This document shows positions 56,334 through 64,000 of a DNA stretch of 64,000 nucleotides, piece by piece; position 1 is the stretch's first letter; every line of letters begins with the position of its first letter. The DNA is from Okeania sp. KiyG1. GTDB lineage: Bacteria; Cyanobacteriota; Cyanobacteriia; Cyanobacteriales; Microcoleaceae. The notes beneath the pieces were generated by a model. That model saw nothing but the letters and a program-made list of their open reading frames with translations. It had not been told where the DNA came from and searched no databases. The position numbers were made by a program, and so were the translations under genes. The stretch spans positions 49,140-113,139 of the forward strand of contig NZ_BLZO01000057.1 of NCBI RefSeq assembly GCF_014132355.1. The letters run 5' to 3'.

Positions 56334-58583
56334 CTAGCCATTTTTATAAGTTACGGTTCTAAAAGAAACTTCATTAGTATTAGGATTGTAAAGAGTATAG
56401 GTAGCATTCCTCGGCAAACTTCCCACATTACCTACCGTCAGTCCCGATCTAGAGAGAGTTCGGAGTTCCGCTCCAGTTGCCAAATCCCAGACTTTGATGG
56501 TGCCGTCTTCACTGCCAGAAACAATGGTCTTGCCATCGTTGCTGATACTGACGCTATAGACTGAGTCTTCATGTCCAGAGAGAGTGCGGAGTTCGGCTCC
56601 AGTTTCCAAATCCCAGATTTTGATGGTGTTGCCATAACTGCTAGAAACAATGGTCTTGCCATCGTTGGTGATACTGACGTTATTGACTCCGCTTTCATCT
56701 CCTGTGAGAGTGCGGAGTTCCTCTCCAGTTGCCAAATCCCAGACTTTGATGGTGCCGTCACTACTGCCAGAAACAATGGTCTTGCCATCATTGCTGATAC
56801 TGACGCTCAAGATACTGATTCTAAACCCCGTATAGACTGTGCTTTCATTTCCAGAGAGAGTGTGGAGTTCCGCTCCAGTTGCCAAATTCCAGACTTTGAT
56901 GGTGTTACTGCTAGAAACAATGGTCTTGCCATCGTTGCTGATACTGACGCTATTGACTCTGCGTTCATGTCCTGTGAGAGTGCGGAGTTCGGCTCCAGTT
57001 GACAAATCCCAGATTTTGATTATGCCGTCATAACCGCTAGAAACAATGGTCTTGCCATCGTTGCTGATACTGACGTTATTGACTGTGCTTTCATGTCCTG
57101 TGAGAGTGCGGAGTTCCGCTCCAGTTGCCAAATCCCAGATTTTGATGGTGTTGTCATTACTGCCAGAAACAATGGTCTTACCATCGTTGCTGATACTGAC
57201 GTTATTGACTGTGCTTTCATGTCCTGTGAGAGTGCGGAGTTCCGCTCCAGTTGCCAAATCCCAGATTTTGATGGTCTCGTCATAACCGCCAGAAACAATA
57301 GTCTTGCCATCGTTGCTAATACTGACGCTATAGATTGGGCTATCATATCCAGGTAAAGTGCGGAGTTCGGCTCCAGTTGCCAAATCCCAGATTTTGGTTT
57401 TGTATTTACCGACAAAAAAAATGGTCTTGCCATCGTTGCTGATACTGACCCTTCCGCGTTCATCTTCAGTAAGAGTGTAGAGTTCGGCTCCAGTTGCCAA
57501 ATCCCAGACTTTGATGATGTTGTCAAAATTGACAGAAACAATGGTCTTGCCATCATTGCTGATACTGACGCTTGTGACTGTGGTTTCATTTCCAGAGAGA
57601 GTGCGGAGTTCGGCTCCAGTTGTCAAATCCCAGACTTTGATGGTTTTGTCACCACTGCCAGAAACAATGGTCTTGCCATCGTTGCTGATACTGACGCTCA
57701 TGACTCCGACCTCATGTCCAGAGAGAGTGCGGAGTTCGGCTCCAGTTGTCACATCCCAGACTTTGATGGTGTTACCAACGCCAGCAACAATGGTCTTGCC
57801 ATCGTTGCTGATACTGACGGTCTGGATGGCATCAAGTGCATCATTAGGTCCAATAAGAGTGAGGAGTTCGGCCCCAGTTGCCACATCCCAGACTTTGATG
57901 GTGCCGTCTTCACTGCCAGAAACCATGGTCTTGCCATCGTTGCTGATACCGACGCTAAAGATTGCGCCATTATGTCCAAAGAAAGTGCCGAGTTCGTCTC
58001 CAGTTGCCAAATCCCAGACTTTGGTTTTGTCTTCACTGCCAGAAACAAAGGTCTTGGCATCATTATCCCAGACTTTGGTTTTTTCTTCACCGCCAACAAC
58101 AATGGTCTTGGCATCATTGCTGATGCTGACGCTAAAGATTTGGCCATTAAATCCAGTGAGAGGGAAAGTGCGGAGTTTGTCTCCAGTTGCCAAATCCCAG
58201 ATTGTGATGGTGTTGTTACGAATCCTGAAAACAATGGTCTTGCCATTGTTGTTGCTCATACTGACGCTTGAGACTAGGCCATAATCTCCCTGCGTATAGT
58301 TGCGCTGACTGCCTTCATAAATATTGCTTGTCAATTTTCTTTGATCCAATAGAGACATAGAAGCAATAGCTAAGGAATCTACTAGATTAAGTTTTGCTTT
58401 TTTTGTCTGATTCAAAGCCCATCCAGGACCCCCTAAAGTGATTAAGAATAAAACACCGAGAAATGTGGCTCCCAAAGGCAGATGCAGATAATCTCGCTTT
58501 TGTTGTTTTTCCCTATTAATTTTTTCTAACAATTTTCTAGTTTCACTATACTGGGGATGATGTAATCGGATATTAGTTTTCAT
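56334..58583 (-). CDS. membrane-anchored WD40 repeat protein
   Basis: The 749-residue protein has a basic cytoplasmic start, a hydrophobic segment at about 36-57 (LPLGATFLGVLFLITLGG), then about fourteen WD40 blades and one partial blade. They follow the pattern VSISNDGKTIVSGS, TIKVWDLATGAELRTL. The blades are unusually alike in DNA as well as protein, so the gene is being homogenised or has expanded recently; this also leaves long open frames on the other strand. The last 38 residues (VGNVGSLPRNATYTLYNPNT) are not WD40 but match the tail of the phosphoesterase-like protein at 61 kb. Its function is unknown; probably a scaffold. Confidence 0.88.
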   Translation of the reverse strand: MKTNIRLHHPQYSETRKLLEKINREKQQKRDYLHLPLGATFLGVLFLITLGGPGWALNQTKKAKLNLVDSLAIASMSLLDQRKLTSNIYEGSQRNYTQGDYGLVSSVSMSNNNGKTIVFRIRNNTITIWDLATGDKLRTFPLTGFNGQIFSVSISNDAKTIVVGGEEKTKVWDNDAKTFVSGSEDKTKVWDLATGDELGTFFGHNGAIFSVGISNDGKTMVSGSEDGTIKVWDVATGAELLTLIGPNDALDAIQTVSISNDGKTIVAGVGNTIKVWDVTTGAELRTLSGHEVGVMSVSISNDGKTIVSGSGDKTIKVWDLTTGAELRTLSGNETTVTSVSISNDGKTIVSVNFDNIIKVWDLATGAELYTLTEDERGRVSISNDGKTIFFVGKYKTKIWDLATGAELRTLPGYDSPIYSVSISNDGKTIVSGGYDETIKIWDLATGAELRTLTGHESTVNNVSISNDGKTIVSGSNDNTIKIWDLATGAELRTLTGHESTVNNVSISNDGKTIVSSGYDGIIKIWDLSTGAELRTLTGHERRVNSVSISNDGKTIVSSSNTIKVWNLATGAELHTLSGNESTVYTGFRISILSVSISNDGKTIVSGSSDGTIKVWDLATGEELRTLTGDESGVNNVSITNDGKTIVSSSYGNTIKIWDLETGAELRTLSGHEDSVYSVSISNDGKTIVSGSEDGTIKVWDLATGAELRTLSRSGLTVGNVGSLPRNATYTLYNPNTNEVSFRTVTYKNG

Positions 58584-58713
58584 AAGTGAAAATTGGCAAT
58601 TTTTTCTAAATTTTTGTTAATTCTAATTTTAAGCTGTTACGACCAATCCCGAACTTCGTAGTTATAGCAAAGTGCAGGATTGTAATTTTTTGTAAAGTTA
58701 GCTTGATATATCT

Positions 58714-60107
58714 TTGACATCCTCCCCGGCCTAAAGGCGCGGGGATTCCTACCGAGCCGAAGCTCCTCGGTGGGTTGACGCTTCACAGGCTGCTGCTGCC
58801 AGATGCGGTAGTCTTACGCTTGCCTCCACGTCCGTTTAATGTCTCGGACTGCCCGCCCGCGACTAATATATTTATGGCTGCATTTTCGTCTCTATCATGT
58901 TTTGCACCGCAGTTTAGACACTCCCATTCTCGCACCTTCAAGGTCTAACTTTCCACCTTTGAATCCACAGCTAGAGCAAGTTTGAGATGTGGGTTCAAGG
59001 GCGACTAATTACTCTGAAATCGCGACCATATTTTTCTGCTTTTCCTTCTAGGAATGTTCTGAAAGTGTCTCCACCCTAAATCTGAAATTGCTCTGGATAA
59101 TTTACGGTTTTTCACCATACCAGATACATTCAAATCTTCTAAAACAATTGTTTGGTTTTCACGAATTATTTCAGTGGATAATTTATGTAGAAAGTCTGTT
59201 CTTGTATCTTTCAGTTTGCCATGGAATTTAGCTACTCTAATCCGTGCTTTTTCATACCTTTTAGAGCCTTTAGTTTTATGAGATAATGACAAACTTTACC
59301 TTTCTTAATTTCTTAATTCGTTTCTTCAGTGGCTTAGGAGCATCAACCTTTGTACCATCACTAAATGTAGCAAAGGTTTTAATACCTAAATCTATACCTA
59401 CTGAATTATCAGTTTGAGGTAAGATTTCTGGTTGTATTTCTACTACAAAACTCAAGAAATATCTATGTAGGGGCGAACGGCCGTTCGCCCCTACGTCTTT
59501 AATTACTGTTACTGATGATGGAGCAGCAGGTAACTCTCTTGACCATACAATTTTCAGCTTTCCTATCTTTGCTAAATAAACTTTATGTTGACCAACTTTA
59601 AACCCTCCCTTTGTAAATCTAGCAGTTGCGAGCGACTTTTTACTTTTAAATTTAGGAGGTTTAACAGGTTTACCTTTTCTCTGGCCTTGAGTTGATTTAA
59701 AAAAGTTTGTAGGGGCGAACGGCCGTTCGCCCCTACGGTTTAAATCATTCAAGGACTGCTGCAGTGGTATATTAGAAACCTCTGACAACCATTCTCTGCA
59801 TTCAGTCTTTTTAGCTTGAGTAATAAAAAGCTTTTGTAGTTCAGAATTAGTGGGCTTATTTTCTCCCGATTTATACTTCTGTTGGCAACAAGCTAGACTA
59901 TCATTCACTCGCCACACGGACACAGCCAAATAGCTTGGCTAATCGGTATTTTTGTCCCGGCGTTGGATATATACGGTACTTAAATCTAGCTTTCATAACT
60001 TGACGCATCAAACTAACAACATAATAACATATTTATTGAAAAAAATCAACCCGCAAGCAATAAAAAGTCGCCCTAGAAGGGCGAGGCTTGAGACCCATTT
60101 TTTCGGT
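58714..60107 (-). mobile_element. decayed IS605-type element with broken tnpB
   Basis: The right end (TTGACATCCTCCCCGGCC and hairpin GGGGATTCC) is at 58714; the left end (AAAAAGTCGCCCT, GGGCGAGGCTT, TTTTTTCGGT) ends at 60107. The same two ends form the short element at 4056-4315. It contains no tnpA. Confidence 0.85.
58855..59996 (-). pseudogene. tnpB with frameshifts and palindrome insertions
   Basis: From the ATG at 59996 the frame reads KARFKYRIYPTPGQKYRLAK and then shifts near 59915. The next frame holds NDSLACCQQKYKSGE, PPKFKSKKS, VGIDLGIKTFATFSDG. A further shift near 59280 leads to LSHKTKGSKRYEKARIRVAK and VLEDLNVSGMVKN. The zinc-ribbon end ([22 protein letters not shown]) is spread over two frames at 58860-58980. 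Two copies of the palindrome GGGGCGAACGGCCGTTCGCC lie within the coding sequence, at 59468-59495 and 59709-59737, each without closing the frame. The gene cannot give full-length TnpB. Confidence 0.85.
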
Positions 60108-60130
60108 CACCATTAATTTCATCATAAAAA

Positions 60131-60449
60131 TTCGGTAAGTGGGAAACCACCGTCTTTTAAGCGGTGGATGGAAACGACTCGACGGGTTTTAACCCGTAGT
60201 CAAAAAAATGTGTTATTATTAATGAATAATTGAAAAAGTAGCCTCAATGGCCTTTTGGCCGGAGAGAGTAGTGGCAATTGACACCGTAAGCGTGGACTGC
60301 TGCTGTATACGTACTACGGTACGGTACTGGCAATGTGGTTGTTTTGCCTGAAGGCATACTTCGTAAACGAGCAATGTGAAAATCGTGGTTTTAACCCGAT
60401 TTATAGCTCCTCTGAAGAATCCACGCGACTTTAGTCCGTGGAGTGTCAA
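60131..60449 (+). mobile_element. internally deleted IS605-type element
   Basis: The left part has a hairpin (AAACCACCG ... GCGGTGGATGG) and GACGGGTTTTAACCCG. The right part ends in GAATCCACGCGACTTTAGTC, CGTGGAGTGTCAA, the right-end hairpin layout of the family. The 200 bases before the right end have paired blocks (GGCCTTTTGGCC, GTACGGTACGGTAC) typical of the guide-RNA region. No tnpB remains; a 76-codon minus-strand frame here is not supported. Confidence 0.6.
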
Positions 60450-60486
60450 GCATACAGTAAGACCATAAATATAAACTGGTCAAATA

Positions 60487-60737
60487 TTCGTGAACTGGAG
60501 GGTAGAGAGAGAACCACGGATCAATCAAATTTGTCGCTCTAAATCTCTTTCGTCTAACTGCTGTAGGCGTTTTTCCACTAATTCTATACCAGATTCCTCA
60601 AAAAAATCTCGGTACAAATGGTTATCGCTGGCAACTAAATCTCTAGAGTTAGCACAAGTAGTAAACATGGGGATGTCGCCCTGCCACAAATCTCTCTGTT
60701 CGGCAGGAATGACTTTAGCCAGCTCTTGGATCCCCTG
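60487..60737 (-). pseudogene. fragment of a LanM-type lanthipeptide synthetase
   Basis: Read on the minus strand from 60737: LWQGDIPMFTTCANSRDL, FFEESGIELVEKRLQQLDE, then RQI, a TGA at 60525-60527 where the family has a tryptophan, and LIRGSLSTLQF. This order (DIPxFTT, SRDL, F..SG, R..QL, QIW.IR.S) is the end of the dehydratase domain of class II synthetases LanM. The rest of the gene, including the cyclase domain and any precursor peptide, is missing. It is a relic of a lanthipeptide cluster. Confidence 0.7.
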
Positions 60738-60748
60738 AGTGGAGTGAA

Positions 60749-60997
60749 CTAGATTTCAACTTTGTAGCTCTTGGGTTTAGCTGTTTGAATCATACGGTTA
60801 AGCATGGCGCATTGTATGAACAACTCCACTGCCTGATTATCAAATTTTCGTCGTCGCAACTTACCTCCAAATATCACGAAGAAGTCTAAACATCGTGGCC
60901 TCAGATAGGGAACGTCGATGGTAGCCACTTTCACCCTTCCATTTTTTCCCCCCACAGATGCGAATCCGCATTTGGTATAATATCCAGCAAAAGTCAA
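60749..60997 (-). CDS. small hypothetical, possibly a gene fragment
   Basis: The 82 codons have protein-like composition (VKVATIDVPYLRPRCLDFF, NQAVELFIQCAMLNRMIQ). Starts and ends sit next to the LanM relic and a heptamer repeat, and no ribosome-binding site is visible. I do not recognise a family; the end resembles ends of some transposases only vaguely. It could be a remnant. Confidence 0.3.
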   Translation of the reverse strand: MTFAGYYTKCGFASVGGKNGRVKVATIDVPYLRPRCLDFFVIFGGKLRRRKFDNQAVELFIQCAMLNRMIQTAKPKSYKVEI

Positions 60998-61074
60998 GAT
61001 ATCATCGGCAAGAATAGTCTCAGGTGAAATGATAACTGATAACTGAAATTACAGTTCTGGAGGTAAGAGCAAGA

Positions 61075-61806
61075 TTATGAATATGCCTCCCTAACTGTTC
61101 TAAATTTCACTTCATTAGTACCAGGATTATAAAGAGTATAGGTAGCATTTCCGGGCACACTTCCCACATTACCTACTCCTATAACCTGACGTAGTGTTGT
61201 CAAAGTTTGAGTAGATGATGTTGTCTCAATAGCACCCACTTCAGCTCCCAACTTTGTCACCCCACTACTCACCGAACCATTTTCTAACTGATATTTAAAA
61301 GCTAAACCAGACCGACCACAAAATAAGTTATTAACGCCAAAACGCATTAATCTATCTAACATTTGTATTGGTGGAGTATCGGGAGTCAATTTATCGCTTA
61401 CCCCCAGAGTGCTGCCGTGAATTAATAAACAGTCAAGTTCAGAAAAACCAAAGGGCAAATTTCTCAACCATTCTACTGTTTCTCTATCCACATTATCCCA
61501 TAATATTTTCACAGTATCTATGCCATATTCTGCTATTAATTCTGTCGGTTCAGCTGTGGTAGTTAATCCATGTAAAATCAAACATTGTTCTTCCCACCAT
61601 CCCGTACAAATTTGGGGTTTAAGTTCGTTTTCTTTGGGATAACGTACTCGCTCTACTAATTTTTTGCAATCTATATTTAGCCCGACTATATCGCCTAAAA
61701 TATATAAAGCTTCTACAGAATATTTCTGCCGTTTAATATCAGCAAGTACTGCTTCATAAGCTGTGATGTTTCCTTGGATTCCAGTTAAAATTGCCCAATA
61801 ATTCAT
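61075..61806 (-). CDS. degenerate calcineurin-like phosphoesterase
   Basis: The 243-residue protein has the length and strand order of YfcE-type metallophosphoesterases. The metal sites are altered: the usual SDIHGN reads TGIQGN (8-13), GNHD is replaced by TGWWEEQ at about 68, and GHTH reads GRSGL. Only GDIVG (38-42) is kept. It is therefore probably a catalytically inactive member with another role. Its C-terminal third is duplicated at 53198-53464, and its tail is shared with the WD40 protein. A genuine family member with intact GHTH lies at 63.5 kb. The frame is free of stops, so it is likely still expressed. Confidence 0.75.
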   Translation of the reverse strand: MNYWAILTGIQGNITAYEAVLADIKRQKYSVEALYILGDIVGLNIDCKKLVERVRYPKENELKPQICTGWWEEQCLILHGLTTTAEPTELIAEYGIDTVKILWDNVDRETVEWLRNLPFGFSELDCLLIHGSTLGVSDKLTPDTPPIQMLDRLMRFGVNNLFCGRSGLAFKYQLENGSVSSGVTKLGAEVGAIETTSSTQTLTTLRQVIGVGNVGSVPGNATYTLYNPGTNEVKFRTVREAYS

Positions 61807-61844
61807 ATAATTTTTTGCTTTTTTAGGTTAGATAAAGTGAGATT

Positions 61845-62088
61845 AATTAGGGTTTGCTGATTAAATCTAAAAGCATTGAATATAAATACTTTAGCATTTT
61901 TTGGGTCGAACAAAGCGCCTGGTATCACGTGTAAAACGCTCAAAAAGTTAGTATTTTAGGCGCATAGTTGGGCAAAAAAATCAAGGGATAATTCTTGCTT
62001 CTACCTCCTTGCTCATTCCCATTCCTCCTGTCTCTTGTCTCCTGTCTCCTACCCCTACCACTCATACTTTATTCAGCAAACCCTAATT
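61845..62088. mobile_element. MITE of the TTAGGGYTTGCTGA family
   Basis: The complete ends AATTAGGGTTTGCTGATTAAA and TTCAGCAAACCCTAATT make this the best-preserved copy. The interior is close to that of 23241-23516 (GTTAGTATTTTAGGCGCATAG). It lies 38 bp upstream of the phosphoesterase-like gene's start. Confidence 0.85.
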
Positions 62089-62156
62089 AGTTTTCATCAG
62101 CCATAAAAAAATAATACCTGTTTCAAAAAATATTGCTTTGCTTGGTTATAAGTCAA

Positions 62157-62253
62157 TACGGTTCAGATAAGATTCAAACTCCCATGGTATGAAACCATTA
62201 GAGTAGAACTTCAGATTACCGAAATGTAAAACAAAATTCTTAACTGAACCGTA
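62157..62253. mobile_element. short element with ATACGGTTCAG termini
   Basis: ATACGGTTCAG on the left and CTGAACCGTAT on the right enclose about 75 bp. The sequence TTAACTGAACCGTAT recurs at 63342-63357, on the far side of the methyltransferase pseudogene, so the pseudogene is bracketed by copies. Confidence 0.55.
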
Positions 62254-62261
62254 TCGTTATT

Positions 62262-63229
62262 CTAACTAACCCCTAAAACATGAATAACCATGCGTTGATT
62301 TTCATAAACAAAATAATCTATGGGTTTTAATCCTCCTTCTATAGCCAGATTTTGAAAATAATCCACTGGATATTTATAAGAACTCAAGAGATGAAATTTT
62401 GTGCCTTTCTTGATATTTATAGGAGTACCATCTAGAACAAAATTTTGTTCTGCAGTTGCTCTGACATTATGTTCTACACAATGAGTTTCAGCTACCCAAT
62501 TAAATTCATAATTAAATGCAGTTGGATCGAAGCCAGAAACTGGTAAATCACGATTGATGAAAAATAAAATACTGAGTGTCAATTTTGCCATTCTTCCTTC
62601 ATCATAAGCTTCTCTTAATGACGACTCATTTTGATTAGAATCAACACCAACAATTAGAATGCCATCTGGTTTTCATGCTTGTGAAATTCTTCGGAAAAAC
62701 TTCAGGCAATTACTGGTAGAAAGATTACTAATTGTGCTGCCTTTAAAAAAACTACAGGTTTAGCAAAGTTTTGCACGAGTTCGACATTTTTAATAAAATC
62801 ATCTTGCATTATTTGAACTGGTATTTCTGGTAACTCCCGTCCTAATATTTCTTGAGTTTGGTGCAGATAAGTTTCGCACACATCTACAGGAATATAACTT
62901 TGAAATTTTTCAACTGCTTTTAGAAAAGGTAAAGTTTTATTCTGGAAAGCTATATCTGTACCCGGACCAAATTCTATAATATTAGCTTCTTGTGGAACAT
63001 AAGTAGCGATTTTTTCAGCTACATTATTAATTAATTGGATTTCTTCTTTGTAAAGATAGTAACCTAAATTTTAAGATATTAGTTCCATATAACATACTTC
63101 CCCATTGGCAGGATCGTTCTCAATATTTGGGTCAGGAGTGCTATACAAATAAGCAGCCATATTTTCTTCCTGTTGTCCTAAAAATAGGGATTTTGCATCG
63201 GAAAGGAATAAAGCGCTAAAGTCCATCAT
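62262..63229 (-). pseudogene. EgtD-like SAM-dependent methyltransferase, broken
   Basis: Read from an ATG at 63229, the product starts MDFSALFLSDAKSLFLG and continues with YSTPDPNIENDPANG, then a TAA at 63071-63073. The SAM site follows (NIIEFGPGTDIAF) and PVDVCETYLHQTQEIL. A one-base loss in a T-run near 62745 shifts the frame into KGSTISNLSTSNCL, a TGA lies at 62673-62675, and the rest reads LREAYDEG, FDPTAFNYEFNWV and GTKFHLLSSYKYP. The order fits histidine N-methyltransferase-like proteins (EgtD group). With two stops and a frameshift it is inactive. Confidence 0.75.
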
Positions 63230-63541
63230 AATTTTTTCTGTTGAGATATACTAACGGCCAATACATTTGAGTTAAAACGAAAACTCATAAGATATCTAAC
63301 CATTATATAGGCTTTTGAGACTACAAAACTGCCAAAAAAATCCTTAACTGAACCGTATTGGGTTATAAGTTTTAGGTAGTAGGTGGACTTTCATTAATGG
63401 ATAATTGATAATTACCTCTGGTTAAAACCGTTACGGAATTGAATATAAGGAAATATTATTTCTTTTTTCCTTTAGAAGAGGAAGCTTTAAACCAGAAATA
63501 TTCAATTATTAATTATTAATTATTAATTATTAATTATTTAC
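63230..63541. repeat. intergenic with AATTACCTCT-family copy
   Basis: 63404-63530 is an element from AATTACCTCTGGTTAAAACC to GAAGCTTTAAACCAGAAA, followed by TTATTAATTATTAATT. No gene is seen. Confidence 0.6.
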
Positions 63542-64000
63542 TTATCTCTCACAAATATGAGTAGGGTCATCAGCTTTTTCAGCATATTCTAAACCCCTAG
63601 CCAAACGCCAAGCAAAAATTTCTGGCAACCCCTTATTAACTATAGCTTCACAAGTAAGTTGATAATTGTATGGAATCTCTCGAATATTTACTTCCCCTGT
63701 TTCATTGTCATAAATAACATAAGTAGCATTCGGTCTGCCATGACGAGGTTCTCCTACAGAACCAACATTAACAATTTTTTTCAGAGGAGCAATACAACTC
63801 TTTGACTCTAAATTTTCGCTCCCAAAACTACTAACTTTAACTAATAATTGACCAGCATCAAGAGTACGAACATAAGGCACATGAGTATGACCGCAAAACA
63901 ATACATCAGCACCACTACTAATTACCCTTTCAACTGCTAAAAATCCATCTAAATCTGGCAATAAATATTCATGGTTACTATGAGGACTACCATGAACAAA
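63542..64000 (-). CDS. metallophosphoesterase, 5' end beyond the window
   Basis: The visible 153 codons are the C-terminal part of a YfcE/YmdB-like phosphoesterase. They contain FVHGSPHSN at the window edge, LFCGHTHVPY with intact metal-binding histidines, and the NVGSVGEPRHGRPNATYVIYD tail typical of the family. The frame runs off the end at 64000. Unlike the neighbour at 61 kb, this copy keeps its metal ligands and is likely active on small phosphodiesters or monoesters. Confidence 0.85.
   Translation of the reverse strand, partial: FVHGSPHSNHEYLLPDLDGFLAVERVISSGADVLFCGHTHVPYVRTLDAGQLLVKVSSFGSENLESKSCIAPLKKIVNVGSVGEPRHGRPNATYVIYDNETGEVNIREIPYNYQLTCEAIVNKGLPEIFAWRLARGLEYAEKADDPTHICER

Noticed and set aside
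56571-58284. Several long plus-strand frames opposite the WD40 gene
   Set aside because: They are mirror images of the repeated WD40 codons; their sequences are low-complexity and lack start signals.
60219-60449. 76-codon minus-strand gene
   Set aside because: It overlaps the left and right ends of an IS605-type element and has no protein-like conservation.

Overview
The window looks like chromosome from a filamentous, low-GC cyanobacterium of the Oscillatoriales (Okeania/Trichodesmium/Moorena-like). This placement is inferred from gene families, not from a marker gene. The evidence is frequent HIP1 octamers (GCGATCGC), a COP23-domain protein, a GUN4 domain attached to a Ser/Thr kinase, XisH/XisI proteins, Uma2-family nuclease paralogs, a PEP-CTERM protein, and huge WD40/TPR/STAND proteins. 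Coding density is low. Much of the DNA between genes is made of small repeats: MITEs with recognisable terminal inverted repeats, heptamer arrays, IS200/IS605 ends, and long tandem arrays.

Layout. 1-4.3 kb: repeats, one PEP-CTERM secreted protein, and an internally deleted IS605-type element. 4.3-6.6 kb: a kinase-TPR protein. 7.2-11 kb: a MITE and four Uma2 genes, three of them a tandem family. 11.1-19.2 kb: a double-trypsin TPR protein, a COP23 protein, a frameshifted kinase-GUN4 gene, a DUF2062 protein, xisI, and an xisH destroyed by two MITEs. 19.6-25 kb: mnmE, a small cyanobacterial protein, and a pair of radical-SAM genes whose two ends run into MITEs. 27-30 kb: tex, with its last 622 bp duplicated in tandem. 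31-34 kb: a ferredoxin-MBL protein, a broken Rpn-like nuclease and an orphan UPF0175 antitoxin. 34.6-43.4 kb: a P-loop ATPase, about 1.1 kb of GC-rich nested tandem repeats, then a STAND-TPR-WD40 gene split by one in-frame TAA. 43.5-52.1 kb: a parD relic, a fourth tandem-type Uma2 copy, rpsU, deoC, recO, an MFS transporter, a 1.3 kb tandem array, and hemB. 52.3-58.6 kb: a 661-bp MITE carrying four 136-bp repeats, an amine oxidase with circularly permuted segment order split by a TnpB element, and a 749-residue WD40 protein. 58.7-64 kb: a decayed TnpB element, a deleted IS605-type element, a LanM relic, a degenerate phosphoesterase, an EgtD-like pseudogene, and an intact phosphoesterase cut by the window edge.

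How it fits together. The housekeeping genes (mnmE, tex, rpsU, deoC, recO, hemB) are intact single genes separated by repeat-rich DNA. The accessory genes are strikingly eroded: at least eight are broken by nonsense codons, frameshifts or insertions. Palindromic repeats have entered three reading frames without closing them. The most system-like assembly is the ATPase plus STAND-WD40 pair. It has the architecture of signal-transducing or conflict NTPases, but its function is not known from sequence alone. No tRNA, rRNA or CRISPR array was recognised.
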